Translations under genes and position numbers: made by a program
In this document: positions 17,846 to 24,847 of the stretch, one piece after another
How positions within the stretch are numbered: position 1 is the stretch's first letter
Layout of the letters: each line of letters begins with the position of its first letter
The notes under the pieces: model-generated
Database searches by the model: none
Told to the model about the DNA's origin: nothing
The model's input: the letters and a program-made list of their open reading frames with translations, nothing else
Assembly: GCA_003560875.1 (NCBI GenBank)
Contig: PWJQ01000034.1
Location: 1-47,728, forward strand
Direction: 5' to 3'
Source of the DNA: Methanomassiliicoccaceae archaeon
GTDB lineage: Archaea; Thermoplasmatota; Thermoplasmata; Methanomassiliicoccales; Methanomethylophilaceae
DNA: 47,728 bases

Positions 17846-18517
17846 TCAGACGTTCAATCCGAACAGCCCAGTGATGCCATCGTGAAGGATCTCGATGGCA
17901 ATGGCGATGAGTACGATGCCAGTCATCCGCGTTAGGATGTCAAGGCTTCCGCCTAACTTCTGCGCCGCCTTATCGGCGGTGATTATCATCACGTACAATA
18001 TCGCTGCCACAAACAGCACAATAGCCACGAGTGCTCCGTAGTCAAACAACGAATCGGTCTGGTTGGCAGTGGATATGGCGATGGCAATAGTCGCTCCGCC
18101 GATGACCACTGGGAAGGTCAGTGGCACAGCAACCACGGATTCCCAGTCAGACCGCGGCACCGATTCATAATCCGCCCCCCGGAACGTCACATCGAGTTTC
18201 TGCCCGGTGGTCATCATCGGCATACCGGCCACAAAAGCGGCTATGCCGCCGGTTATCATCAGCGCCGGTGTTGATAGACCTAGGCCGGCCAGTATGTACT
18301 CGCCGATTGTTATGGAGATCAACATGACCAGGATGTAGTTCCTGGTCACTCTGAGGGCGACTTTCTTGGTTATGTCCTTGGGAAAACGGTTGGTTACGGT
18401 GGAGAAGACCGCGATGGCCGCAGGTGGGCTCAACAGGGTGATCAAGGTGATGAAGAACAACAGATACTGCGATGAATCCATCGCCGGGGAAAAAACCATG
18501 TCGAACACCCATATCAC
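17846..18517 (-). CDS. MarC family (UPF0056) integral membrane protein
   Basis: 223 residues with six hydrophobic segments. The pattern (LITLLSPPAAIAVF, then GGIAAFVAGMPMM, PLTFPVVIGGATIAIAI and a final RMTGIVLIAIAIEIL) matches MarC-family proteins, whose function is unsettled despite early links to antibiotic resistance. GTG at 18517 lies about 27 nt after a TATA box (CTTTTTATACC, 18541-18549 on the minus strand), fitting a leaderless start. GTG 18508 and ATG 18499 are alternatives. It has no co-transcribed neighbour. Confidence 0.85.
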   Translation of the reverse strand: MIWVFDMVFSPAMDSSQYLLFFITLITLLSPPAAIAVFSTVTNRFPKDITKKVALRVTRNYILVMLISITIGEYILAGLGLSTPALMITGGIAAFVAGMPMMTTGQKLDVTFRGADYESVPRSDWESVVAVPLTFPVVIGGATIAIAISTANQTDSLFDYGALVAIVLFVAAILYVMIITADKAAQKLGGSLDILTRMTGIVLIAIAIEILHDGITGLFGLNV

Positions 18518-19020
18518 CGTTGAGACCGAGGACCAATGCGGTATAAAAAGATTTTAGTTTATATACTCCCGCACAGGCACAATGTGGGCAGGGACCTATC
18601 TTTTCCATTCGAACAGCGACATGAAAGGACGGAATCGCGCGGTCGGCCATTTCCCCGGTCATTCTTGTGAGGCCATCTTCAACCGTGAACCCCGGAGTAT
18701 CTTTTAACGAAGAGTCGGAGCCCTCCTTTCTGCTAGGCAACGATGTCCGGGTTTTACATCGGCGTGTTCCGGCTCCCTCCGTGACGATATCCACCTTTGT
18801 TTTTGACCGAACAAGAGGGCTGGAATGCCATTTCAGAATGCAAGGAGAACATGAAGAAGTCAAGCATCCACGTTTCCCGCATTACGCTTTTTTGGCATGT
18901 TGACTGTGGCGAAAAACACAATCAGCAGAATGCACAGGGTTGACGCGAATGATCATGAACTGTGATATCCTGATAATCGAATGTTATGATGTAAAAATGT
19001 CACTATGGAAAAATGTGTGA
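18518..19020. other. Gene-poor stretch
   Basis: About 500 bp between the MarC-like gene and tRNA-Thr. Apart from the MarC TATA box at 18541-18549, I see no convincing gene. The open frames in either direction (for example minus 18560-18863) lack family similarity, promoter and ribosome site. Possibly decayed sequence. Confidence 0.5.
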
Positions 19021-19097
19021 TGGAGCCACCAGAGGGATTCGAACCCCCGACCTGCTGATTACAAGTCAGCCGCTCAACCAGGCTAAGCAATGGTGGC
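19021..19097 (-). tRNA. tRNA-Thr (anticodon UGU), CCA encoded
   Basis: Complete cloverleaf read leftward. The acceptor stem GCCACCA/TGGTGGC is perfect, the D stem is GCTT/GAGC, and the anticodon loop CTTGTAA gives anticodon TGT (reads ACA). The T-arm loop is TTCGAAT. The discriminator is U, as expected for archaeal tRNA-Thr, and CCA is encoded at 19023-19021. No intron. A TATA-like CGATAAAAAGG lies about 25-30 nt upstream (near 19121-19131). Confidence 0.96.
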
Positions 19098-19144
19098 CTG
19101 TCCCGGTATAAACAGGAACCCCTTTTTATCGTTTACCCTCCCTA

Positions 19145-19179
19145 GTGTGTTCACAGTAATCGTAAAACTCTGAACACAC
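19145..19179. repeat. 12-bp inverted repeat with 11-nt loop
   Basis: Arms GTGTGTTCACAG (19145-19156) and CTCTGAACACAC (19168-19179) pair at 11 of 12 positions. It lies upstream of the tRNA-Thr promoter and downstream of the gene at 19331. The right arm with flanks recurs at 19899-19916. It could be an operator, a terminator hairpin or a remnant of a small repeat element. Confidence 0.7.
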
Positions 19180-19330
19180 CAATCAATATCCTTGCGATTC
19201 TTTGACAATTAATTATCTACCTGGACTAATTATCCATTAACGATCGTCTTAGTGTGTTTTTGGTATCTGTTTATCTGAACCTCTTGATTCAAAAGCCCGA
19301 TGGCTCAATTATCTTTGTTGGATGAATGTT

Positions 19331-19729
19331 TCAAATGAACGATATCTCTCCGAGACTCTTTTCGAACATCACCGAATCGATGTTCAAGTCTGTCTTTGCA
19401 TCGTTTGTCAATGATCGGACGGTATCCTCATCGGTCAGAGCAAACATGTACACCAATGTATCGTTGGTGATCAATGTGCCGTTGGAAACATAACCACCGA
19501 ACGCTTCGTAGGTGGTGAATCCCAGATCATAGGATTGGCATAGGTCATTGATGGCATTCATAGCTGTGGTCGCATCGATAGCGTTACCATCGGTGTCTGT
19601 GAGGCCAAAGTAGACGGTGAAGACTTCAGTCTCATCCGTGACCGTTGCCGGTTCGTACAGGAAAACCGAGAACAAAGACACGAATGCCACCACCAAGGCA
19701 ACGAAGGCGATCATCTGATTCTTATCCAT
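19331..19729 (-). CDS. Membrane-anchored small protein, DUF3574-like
   Basis: 132 residues. One hydrophobic segment (residues 6-26, IAFVALVVAFVSLFSVFLY) anchors the N-terminus, and the rest would lie outside the cell. The soluble part (TVYFGLTDTDGN, then YDLGFTTYEAFGGYVSNG) loosely resembles DUF3574/PII-like ferredoxin-fold proteins; that link is weak. The start MDKNQM at 19729 gives a sensible anchor. It stands alone between long intergenic regions that carry a shared repeated motif. Confidence 0.6.
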   Translation of the reverse strand: MDKNQMIAFVALVVAFVSLFSVFLYEPATVTDETEVFTVYFGLTDTDGNAIDATTAMNAINDLCQSYDLGFTTYEAFGGYVSNGTLITNDTLVYMFALTDEDTVRSLTNDAKTDLNIDSVMFEKSLGEISFI

Positions 19730-20070
19730 ACTTGGGTATAGAAATCATGTAGTTAATCCTATTGAAACACTGATCGTTGAGACTTCTTCTCTAGAAATAT
19801 TCTGAAAATACAGAGTAAATCGCCTGCGTGCTCTTGGCAAGCAGGCAGGTCAAATGCCTTAGGCCACCGTAGCTTAAATATCAAGACCCGGAGTATAGAA
19901 AACTCTGAACAAACCACTCCCTTTCAGACCTCCTGGAGCCTCAGGATTCTTGTCTGAGCGTCTTTATGTGCTGAAAGGTCCAGTATGTCCCTGTTGACCA
20001 AAACATTTAATACAAACCAAGGATTGTCGGAAAATTGTACCCAATTGTATATTAATATTCGGTGAATCTT
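19730..20070. other. Intergenic region with repeat motif, possible structured RNA and FKBP promoter
   Basis: About 340 bp. It contains a second copy of the repeat (19899-19916), paired segments CCTTTCAG/CTGAAAGG (19920-19927 and 19971-19978) around an inner CTCAG/CTGAG pair, and an upstream TATA-like CTTAAATA (19872-19879). The FKBP promoter TTTAATAC is near 20004-20011. No open frame looks coding. Confidence 0.4.
19899..19916. repeat. Second copy of 18-nt motif found at 19164-19181
   Basis: AAAACTCTGAACAAACCA here and AAAACTCTGAACACACCA at 19164-19181 differ at one base. Both lie in the non-coding regions flanking the membrane-anchored gene at 19331-19729. Confidence 0.65.
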
Positions 20071-20799
20071 ATGGCTATCAAAAACGGCGACATGGTCCGT
20101 GTGGATTACGAGGCATATCTGGTAGACGATGACATCCTATTCGATACCAGTAAGGAAGACAGTGCACAGGATGCGGGAATTTTCAACGAGAAGTACAAAT
20201 ACGCCCCCATGCCCGTGTCAGTAGGAAGCGGAAAGATATTCCCCGGTTTCGAACAAGCGATCGAGGGTGCCGAAATCGGCGAGGAGAAGGAGGTCACCAT
20301 ACCTCCGGAGCTCGGAGCCGGTGAAAGGGACCCCAAGCTCACTGAGCTTTTCCCGATACGCGAGTTCATAAAGAAGGAGGTCCAGCCCTATCCGGGTCTG
20401 GAGGTCAACATCGGCAACCGCCGTGGAACCATCGCCTCCGTCAGCGCCGGCAGGGTCAGGGTCGACTTCAACAACCCCCTCGCCGGTAAGACACTTCTCT
20501 ACAAGTTCACGGTGACCGAGCTCATCGAGGATCCCGTGGAGAAGGCCAAGGCTATCTTGGACCTCAACTTCGGTACCTCGGAAGATTTCGAGTTCGTGGT
20601 CAACGAGGACAGCGTCGACGTCACCCTCTCCGAGGTCTGCAAGTTCGACCAGAGCTGGCCCATGGCCCGTTTCCGTCTGGTCTCCGACCTTCGTGAGACC
20701 TTCGGCGTGGACACCATACGCTTCATCGAGGTCTGGAGTAAGATATCCAAGGACGATGAGGACGAGGAGTCCGTAGAAGAGGCCCCTGCCGACGAGTGA
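20071..20799 (+). CDS. FKBP-type peptidyl-prolyl cis-trans isomerase (SlyD-like, long form)
   Basis: 242-residue soluble prolyl isomerase and chaperone. The FKBP core is split by an inserted-flap domain: GDMVRVDYEAYL at the start, VSVGSGKIFPGFEQAIEGAEIGE in the middle and FNNPLAGKTLLYKFTVTEL near residue 150. The C-terminal ~85 residues form the extra domain of archaeal long FKBPs and end in an acidic tail. ATG 20071 is chosen over the in-frame GTG 20062 because GGTGA sits 5 nt before it. There is no signal peptide, unlike the FKBP at 1464. Confidence 0.93.
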   Translation: MAIKNGDMVRVDYEAYLVDDDILFDTSKEDSAQDAGIFNEKYKYAPMPVSVGSGKIFPGFEQAIEGAEIGEEKEVTIPPELGAGERDPKLTELFPIREFIKKEVQPYPGLEVNIGNRRGTIASVSAGRVRVDFNNPLAGKTLLYKFTVTELIEDPVEKAKAILDLNFGTSEDFEFVVNEDSVDVTLSEVCKFDQSWPMARFRLVSDLRETFGVDTIRFIEVWSKISKDDEDEESVEEAPADE

Positions 20800-20840
20800 T
20801 CGTCGGCTAAAACCCAATTCAACCTTTTAAACCAACCAAC

Positions 20841-20918
20841 GGGCGCGTGGCCTAGCCAGGATATGGCGGCAGCCTCCTAAGCTGCAAGTCAAGGGTTCGA
20901 ATCCCTTCGCGCTCGCCA
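20841..20918 (+). tRNA. tRNA-Arg (anticodon CCU), CCA encoded
   Basis: Acceptor GGGCGCG pairs with CGCGCTC (one G-U). The anticodon stem-loop GCAGC-CTCCTAA-GCTGC gives anticodon CCT (reads AGG). T-loop TTCGAAT, discriminator G, CCA at 20916-20918. No intron. The next gene on the minus strand ends at 20919, directly against the CCA. Confidence 0.96.
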
Positions 20919-21116
20919 TTATTTTCCTATACCGTATATGACATAAGCGCCGAGGAGGCAGAATCCTGCGGTCACAGCGGTGAGGATCAAGAGTTGCACC
21001 TTTTCTTGACGGAATCTCTTCTTGGAATCTATCCTCTTCGTAAGTTCCGCTGCCTGCTCGATGATCTTGCGAAGGAAGAAGTCCAAGGTCAACTGTTTCG
21101 GCGGAGGTTCGGCCAT
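20919..21116 (-). CDS. Small single-span membrane protein
   Basis: 65 residues: a charged N-terminal half (helical, KRIDSKKRFRQEK) followed by one hydrophobic segment (LLILTAVTAGFCLLGAYVIYG) near the C-terminus, like a tail-anchored protein. I do not recognise a family. The case for a real gene is the TATA-like TTATATTC (about 21138-21146, minus strand) some 25 nt before the ATG, and the position tightly against the tRNA without overlap. Confidence 0.6.
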   Translation of the reverse strand: MAEPPPKQLTLDFFLRKIIEQAAELTKRIDSKKRFRQEKVQLLILTAVTAGFCLLGAYVIYGIGK

Positions 21117-21206
21117 TCAGATTATGAGTGACGGAGCCGAATATAACGGTTATGCCTGATGACAATTATAATAGAGACCTCCTGCATTCACCCCTGAGTG
21201 AGTTAG

Positions 21207-21791
21207 ATGACATCCGACCTTGGATTGGTTATGAGGAAAATGGGCCTAGGGGACTGGTACGACGGCTTGAATGAGGAGGGGAAGCGGATCCTTTCCCGTT
21301 ATTCTTCACATATAGATGAGTCGAAAGGCGCACAATGGTCCCTGCTGGAGATGGCCAAGCATGCTAATTTGGACGAGAACCACAAATTCGCCATAATATT
21401 GGCAACCCAGGGCCTGACCATCGGCGGTGATGCCCTGTTACATTTCCTGATGAATGAGGAGATGATCACAGCCACAGCCGAGATAAACAGGAACGATGAG
21501 GCGAAGTGGTACTGCGAGCAGGGTCTGAATATGGTGCCCAAGATCCTCGATGTCCTCAAGGACCATCACGGCGGGGTCCTTCCCAATTACATAGCCTGTC
21601 GGAACCGACTCATAGACCTAACAGTCGGCCTGGAAGGAGATTACGACCGGGCAGAGCGTCTGATGTTGGAATTCGTGGACCTCGGACTGTTGGATGCCAC
21701 GGAGGCGGAGTTTCGCATAAGGAGTCTCAAGATCCACCGTCTTCAACGCACTTTCGATTCCGTCTACTCGGTCCGTTTCACAAAGGATTAG
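21207..21791 (+). CDS. Uncharacterised all-helical protein
   Basis: 194 residues with no membrane segment. The sequence is almost entirely predicted helix with repeated hydrophobic spacing (QWSLLEMAKHAN, KFAIILATQGL, WYCEQGLNMVPKILDVL, YDRAERLMLEFVDLGLLD) that resembles TPR-like helical pairs. No catalytic motif. A scaffold or adaptor role is possible. TATA-like ATTATAATAG near 21164-21173 and GTGAG 5 nt before ATG 21207 support expression. It converges on the NIF3-insert-type gene with a 4-nt stop overlap (TTAG). Confidence 0.7.
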   Translation: MTSDLGLVMRKMGLGDWYDGLNEEGKRILSRYSSHIDESKGAQWSLLEMAKHANLDENHKFAIILATQGLTIGGDALLHFLMNEEMITATAEINRNDEAKWYCEQGLNMVPKILDVLKDHHGGVLPNYIACRNRLIDLTVGLEGDYDRAERLMLEFVDLGLLDATEAEFRIRSLKIHRLQRTFDSVYSVRFTKD

Positions 21792-22138
21792 AGTCCTGCC
21801 ACCTCTCTCCCGGGGAAGAAGGGGTATATGTCTATCCCCGGCTCCTCATAGGGGTGGGCATCGATAATGGCGTCGACAACCCTCCTCATGTCAGGGGCAC
21901 GGATGGCGAATTCGAGCCGCAACTCCTCCGCCTCCTCGACCTCTCCCACATTACCCTTGTAGGGATTGGCACCCTCAAGCGGCCTCCAACATCCTTTGAC
22001 CATCTGATAACTGAAGACCATGTCATAATTCGGATATATGGGTTCCATGGAGGCATTGATGGCCCGCATAATCTCGGCTCGGTTCTCGGGTGGAAGGAAA
22101 ACGACCACCTTGTAGTATCCTTCAATGGCCGATGGCAT
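21788..22138 (-). CDS. Stand-alone NIF3/YqfO-insert-type (PII/CutA-like) domain protein
   Basis: 116 residues. The pattern VVVFLPPENRAEIMRAI, CWRPLEGANPYKGNVGEVEEAEELRLEF and IDAHPYEEPGIDIYPF is that of the domain inserted in bacterial NIF3-like YqfO proteins, which has a PII/CutA-like ferredoxin fold. Here it occurs alone. Function unknown; a trimeric sensor or metal-related role is possible by analogy. ATG 22138 is about 28 nt after CATAATTAAG (22162-22172), so probably leaderless. Confidence 0.8.
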   Translation of the reverse strand: MPSAIEGYYKVVVFLPPENRAEIMRAINASMEPIYPNYDMVFSYQMVKGCWRPLEGANPYKGNVGEVEEAEELRLEFAIRAPDMRRVVDAIIDAHPYEEPGIDIYPFFPGREVAGL

Positions 22139-22216
22139 GATTCAATGAATGATGACCAGACTTAATTATGTTGCCGAATGCCAAGTCTTATCATCAATCG
22201 CACCGATATTGATTTC

Positions 22217-22498
22217 ATGGCAAAGCAAGTCAACGCTTCGCACATTCTGGTAAAGAGTAAGAAGAAGGCCAATGAGATACTCGCCATGCTGAATGGTGGG
22301 GAGTCATTTGAGGCTATGGCGAAGAAGTATTCAGAGTGTCCCTCGGGAAAGAAGGGCGGCATCCTGGGTTGGTTCGGTCGCAACCAGATGGTGGCAGAAT
22401 TTGAGAACGCAGCATTCAAGGCCGAGGCCGGTAATGTCGTCGGTCCTGTCCGGACCCAGTTTGGTTGGCACCTCATCTTGGTCAACGAAACCAAGTGA
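22217..22498 (+). CDS. Parvulin-type peptidyl-prolyl cis-trans isomerase
   Basis: 93-residue single-domain parvulin, the usual size of archaeal PpiC-like proteins. Motifs: NASHILVKSKKKANEI at the start, KYSECPSGKKGG and LGWFGRNQMVAEFENAAF in the middle, and VRTQFGWHLILV at the end. ATG 22217 is used because family members begin with this MAKQV-type start; the frame is open to 22178 but that part looks like promoter/leader. It is the third prolyl isomerase in this window, besides two FKBPs. Confidence 0.93.
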   Translation: MAKQVNASHILVKSKKKANEILAMLNGGESFEAMAKKYSECPSGKKGGILGWFGRNQMVAEFENAAFKAEAGNVVGPVRTQFGWHLILVNETK

Positions 22499-22554
22499 GA
22501 ATAATAACAAAACAAATTCCAAACCACTTAACTACTCATGGAGGAATGAATCGA

Positions 22555-22797
22555 TTATGGCTGAAGCCTCTTCAGGATTCCGTTCAGCTCTTTGATGCTT
22601 ATCAGCCTCCCCTTGCTCACGACCTCTCCGTCGATGATCAGTGTGGGAATGGCCATCACGCCGCGGGAGGTCATCACATCGGGGTCGTTGACTTCAAGGA
22701 CCTCGGCGGACAGGCCCGTCTCGAGCAGGGAGTTCCTAACGTTCCTTTGCATACGTTCGCACTTGATGCAATTACTGCCGAATATCTCGATTTTCAT
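22555..22797 (-). CDS. Thioredoxin-like redox-active disulfide protein (MTH895 type)
   Basis: 80-residue minimal thioredoxin fold with the active-site pair CIKC (Cys10 and Cys13) and the cis-proline loop GVMAIPTLIIDG. The family is common in methanogens, where it is reduced by thioredoxin reductases or other partners. Its ATG overlaps the stop of the upstream CC-motif protein by 4 nt (ATGA), so the two are coupled. Probable function: disulfide exchange with partner proteins; the target is unknown. Confidence 0.88.
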   Translation of the reverse strand: MKIEIFGSNCIKCERMQRNVRNSLLETGLSAEVLEVNDPDVMTSRGVMAIPTLIIDGEVVSKGRLISIKELNGILKRLQP

Positions 22798-23036
22798 TTT
22801 CTATCCCGCCATTCCACGTATGCCTTGACCAGGCTGTCGGTGTAGTCCTCCCTTCGCTCCTTGGGTATGTAGTTGTAAATGGCGGCCTGCTTGATAATCT
22901 CGGCTCGTAGGGAATCACCATCGAGCCCCTCAACCGATTCGAATATACCGTTCAGATTAGATATCCCGACGGCCATCCCCTTGACGCGTATGCGTCCCAC
23001 CTCGGCCGCCGCCTTGGCGATGCAACAATCACTCAG
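22794..23036 (-). CDS. Small CC-motif protein, partner of thioredoxin-like protein; probable CTG start
   Basis: 80 residues if started at CTG 23036: [M]SDCCIAKAAAEVGRI, then VGISNLNGIFESVEGL and YNYIPKERREDYTDSLVKAY. I recall similar small proteins with an N-terminal Cys-Cys pair beside MTH895-type thioredoxins in methanogens. The first conventional start, GTG 23000, would delete the CC motif. CTG 23036 has GGTGA 4 nt upstream, and a TATA (CTTTAATACC, about 23069-23078) places the transcript start near 23048, just upstream. An ATT one codon before the CTG is another possibility. Function unknown; the CC pair may bind metal or form a disulfide with the thioredoxin. Confidence 0.68.
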   Translation of the reverse strand: MSDCCIAKAAAEVGRIRVKGMAVGISNLNGIFESVEGLDGDSLRAEIIKQAAIYNYIPKERREDYTDSLVKAYVEWRDRK

Positions 23037-23061
23037 AATATCACCGTTTGATAATCACGAG

Positions 23062-23080
23062 GGTTGGTATTAAAGTTATT
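23062..23080. promoter_or_regulatory. Shared divergent TATA region
   Basis: GGTATTAAAG on one strand and CTTTAATACC on the other serve both the CC-motif/thioredoxin pair (leftward) and the gene at 23107 (rightward). The two redox-looking units would be expressed from the same point. Confidence 0.5.
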
Positions 23081-23106
23081 TCAAATCAATTGGGAACGGT
23101 GTGAAA

Positions 23107-23433
23107 ATGGCGTTGATAAGAGTCAACATGGGAGTATGTGAGTACACCCATATGGTGAGGGTCACACAGCGTGACGACGGTCTGTTGGATGTGGACATCG
23201 AATCGGAATGCGATAAGGTCAGAGAGTACGGGGAGCAGTTGGGAACTCTATGCATGGAGGACCTGGGTTGTATAACACTCAGTAAGATAATGGACCCGAT
23301 GATAGTCGAACACCTCACACCGACATGCATGGCTCCCGTGGCGGTCTTCAACGCCGCTTGGATGGAGGCGGGCCTCATGTCACGTTCCTTGGCTATAAAG
23401 GTCGGCCAGATAGGCATGGATTTCCTGGAGTAG
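23107..23433 (+). CDS. Conserved methanogen-type small cysteine-containing protein
   Basis: 108 residues with four or five cysteines (near residues 10, 36, 49, 55 and 75), including GVCEYTHMVRVTQ, SECDKVREYGEQ and LTPTCMAPVAVFNAAWMEAGL. I believe it belongs to a small archaeal family of unknown function (DUF6951-like); the name is from memory. No membrane segment. GGTG 5 nt upstream favours ATG 23107 over GTG 23101. It shares a promoter region with the CC-motif/thioredoxin pair and precedes the FAD disulfide oxidoreductase by 46 bp. Confidence 0.7.
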   Translation: MALIRVNMGVCEYTHMVRVTQRDDGLLDVDIESECDKVREYGEQLGTLCMEDLGCITLSKIMDPMIVEHLTPTCMAPVAVFNAAWMEAGLMSRSLAIKVGQIGMDFLE

Positions 23434-23479
23434 GGGTAAGGGTTATCTATCCCCTGAGGGGATGTTACACAGGTTCCAT

Positions 23480-24847
23480 ATGAATAAAGAATACGACATT
23501 ATCGTAATAGGCTCAGGAGCGGGCCTTAATATCGCCCAAGCCGCCCGTGAGAAGGGGCAGAAGGTAGCCATTTTCGAGAACGGGCCCATGGGGGGGACAT
23601 GTCTCAATCGCGGCTGTATACCTTCCAAGATATGGACCACAGTCGCCGATGTCATCCGTCAGGCCGAGGACTCGCGATCGATAGGCGTCTCCATGAAAGC
23701 AGAGACCGTGGATTTTGCACTTATAAGGCAGAGACTGACGAAGATGACACACGGCGACTCGAAATCGATAGAGAGGTCTGTGGAGGGTGACAAAGGGATA
23801 GATCTCTTCAAGAAGACGGCCGAGTTCGTTGGCCCCAAGACGATCAAGGCAGGCATCAAGACCGTCAAGGCCGATAAGATCGTGATCGCCAACGGCACAC
23901 GCACCATGGTCCCCGCCATCCCCGGTCTGGAAAAGACTGGTTATCTGACTTCTGAGGATGTGTTCGAGATAAAAACACCTCCTCGGAGTCTGATAATCCT
24001 GGGTGGAGGTTACAAGGCGGCGGAGTTCGGTCATTTCTTCAGTGCGATAGGCGTCGATGTCACGATCGTGGGGCGCAACTCGAGGTTCCTTCCCTCGGAG
24101 GAACCTGAGGCTGGAGAGGCGGTCTTGGAAGGGCTGTCAAAACACGTTGATTTCTATCTAGGGTATGAAGTCAAGGAAGTGAATGTGCAGGGCGCGATGA
24201 AGAGGGTCTCATTGAAGTCCGGTGATGACCATCAGGAGTTGGATGCCGAGGAGATATTGGTATGCACCGGTGTTAGGAACAACAACGACCTCCTGCAGCC
24301 CGAGAAGTCCGGTGTGGATTTGGACATAAACGGTTACATCATTGTGGACAAGCAGCTACGCACCAACGTGGATGGCATCTACGCCTTTGGTGACACCATT
24401 GGAAGGAACATGTTCAGACACAATGCCAACTACCAGAGCATGATCGTATGGCAGAACATCAACGGCCAGACAGTCGAAATGGACGAGTCCGTCATACCGC
24501 ACGCCGTCTTCTCCTGGCCTCAGATAGCTTCCGTGGGTCTCAAGGAGGCGGATGCCAAGGCCCGCGGCATTGAGGTTCTGATAGGACATCACCGTTATCA
24601 TGACACCGGCAAGGGTTATGCGATGGATTCCAAGGACGGTTTCGTCAAGGTCGTGGTGGACAAGGAGAGCATGTCCATACTCGGTGCCACCGTATGCGGT
24701 CCAGAGGCCACCTCCTTGCTTCAGGGCGTGGTGTACATGATGATGTCAGGTAAAGGGAGTCCTGCCCCATTGATGAGAAGTCAAGTGATACATCCGACAT
24801 TATCGGAGGTCGTCGACAGAGCGTTCCGTGGACTTCATGTCCATTGA
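23480..24847 (+). CDS. FAD-dependent pyridine nucleotide-disulfide oxidoreductase (class I)
   Basis: 455 residues with the dihydrolipoamide dehydrogenase/mercuric reductase/mycothione reductase layout. FAD loop IIVIGSGAGLNIA (about 7-19), redox-active pair in GGTCLNRGCIPSK, NAD(P) loop ILGGGYKAAEFGHFF, FAD site DGIYAFGDTIGRN, and a C-terminal dimer domain with the catalytic His in HPTLSEVVDRAF. It moves electrons between NAD(P)H and a disulfide substrate. No 2-oxoacid dehydrogenase genes are near, so a low-molecular-weight thiol, or the thioredoxin-like/CC proteins next door, are better candidates. ATG 23480 fits the family start. Its last 48 nt overlap the PHP gene antiparallel. Confidence 0.88.
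   Translation: MNKEYDIIVIGSGAGLNIAQAAREKGQKVAIFENGPMGGTCLNRGCIPSKIWTTVADVIRQAEDSRSIGVSMKAETVDFALIRQRLTKMTHGDSKSIERSVEGDKGIDLFKKTAEFVGPKTIKAGIKTVKADKIVIANGTRTMVPAIPGLEKTGYLTSEDVFEIKTPPRSLIILGGGYKAAEFGHFFSAIGVDVTIVGRNSRFLPSEEPEAGEAVLEGLSKHVDFYLGYEVKEVNVQGAMKRVSLKSGDDHQELDAEEILVCTGVRNNNDLLQPEKSGVDLDINGYIIVDKQLRTNVDGIYAFGDTIGRNMFRHNANYQSMIVWQNINGQTVEMDESVIPHAVFSWPQIASVGLKEADAKARGIEVLIGHHRYHDTGKGYAMDSKDGFVKVVVDKESMSILGATVCGPEATSLLQGVVYMMMSGKGSPAPLMRSQVIHPTLSEVVDRAFRGLHVH

Noticed and set aside
18165-18863. 232-residue open frame on the minus strand running from the intergenic region into the MarC-like gene
   Set aside because: It overlaps MarC out of frame by some 350 nt, has no ribosome site or family similarity, and low-complexity composition typical of a shadow.
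19001-20100. Integration site or element inserted at tRNA-Thr
   Set aside because: No integrase, no duplicate of the tRNA 3' end and no mobile genes; only a short inverted repeat.
20218-20817. 199-residue open frame antisense to the FKBP gene
   Set aside because: Shadow of the FKBP gene; its acidic, Gly/Asp-rich composition reflects the complementary codons.
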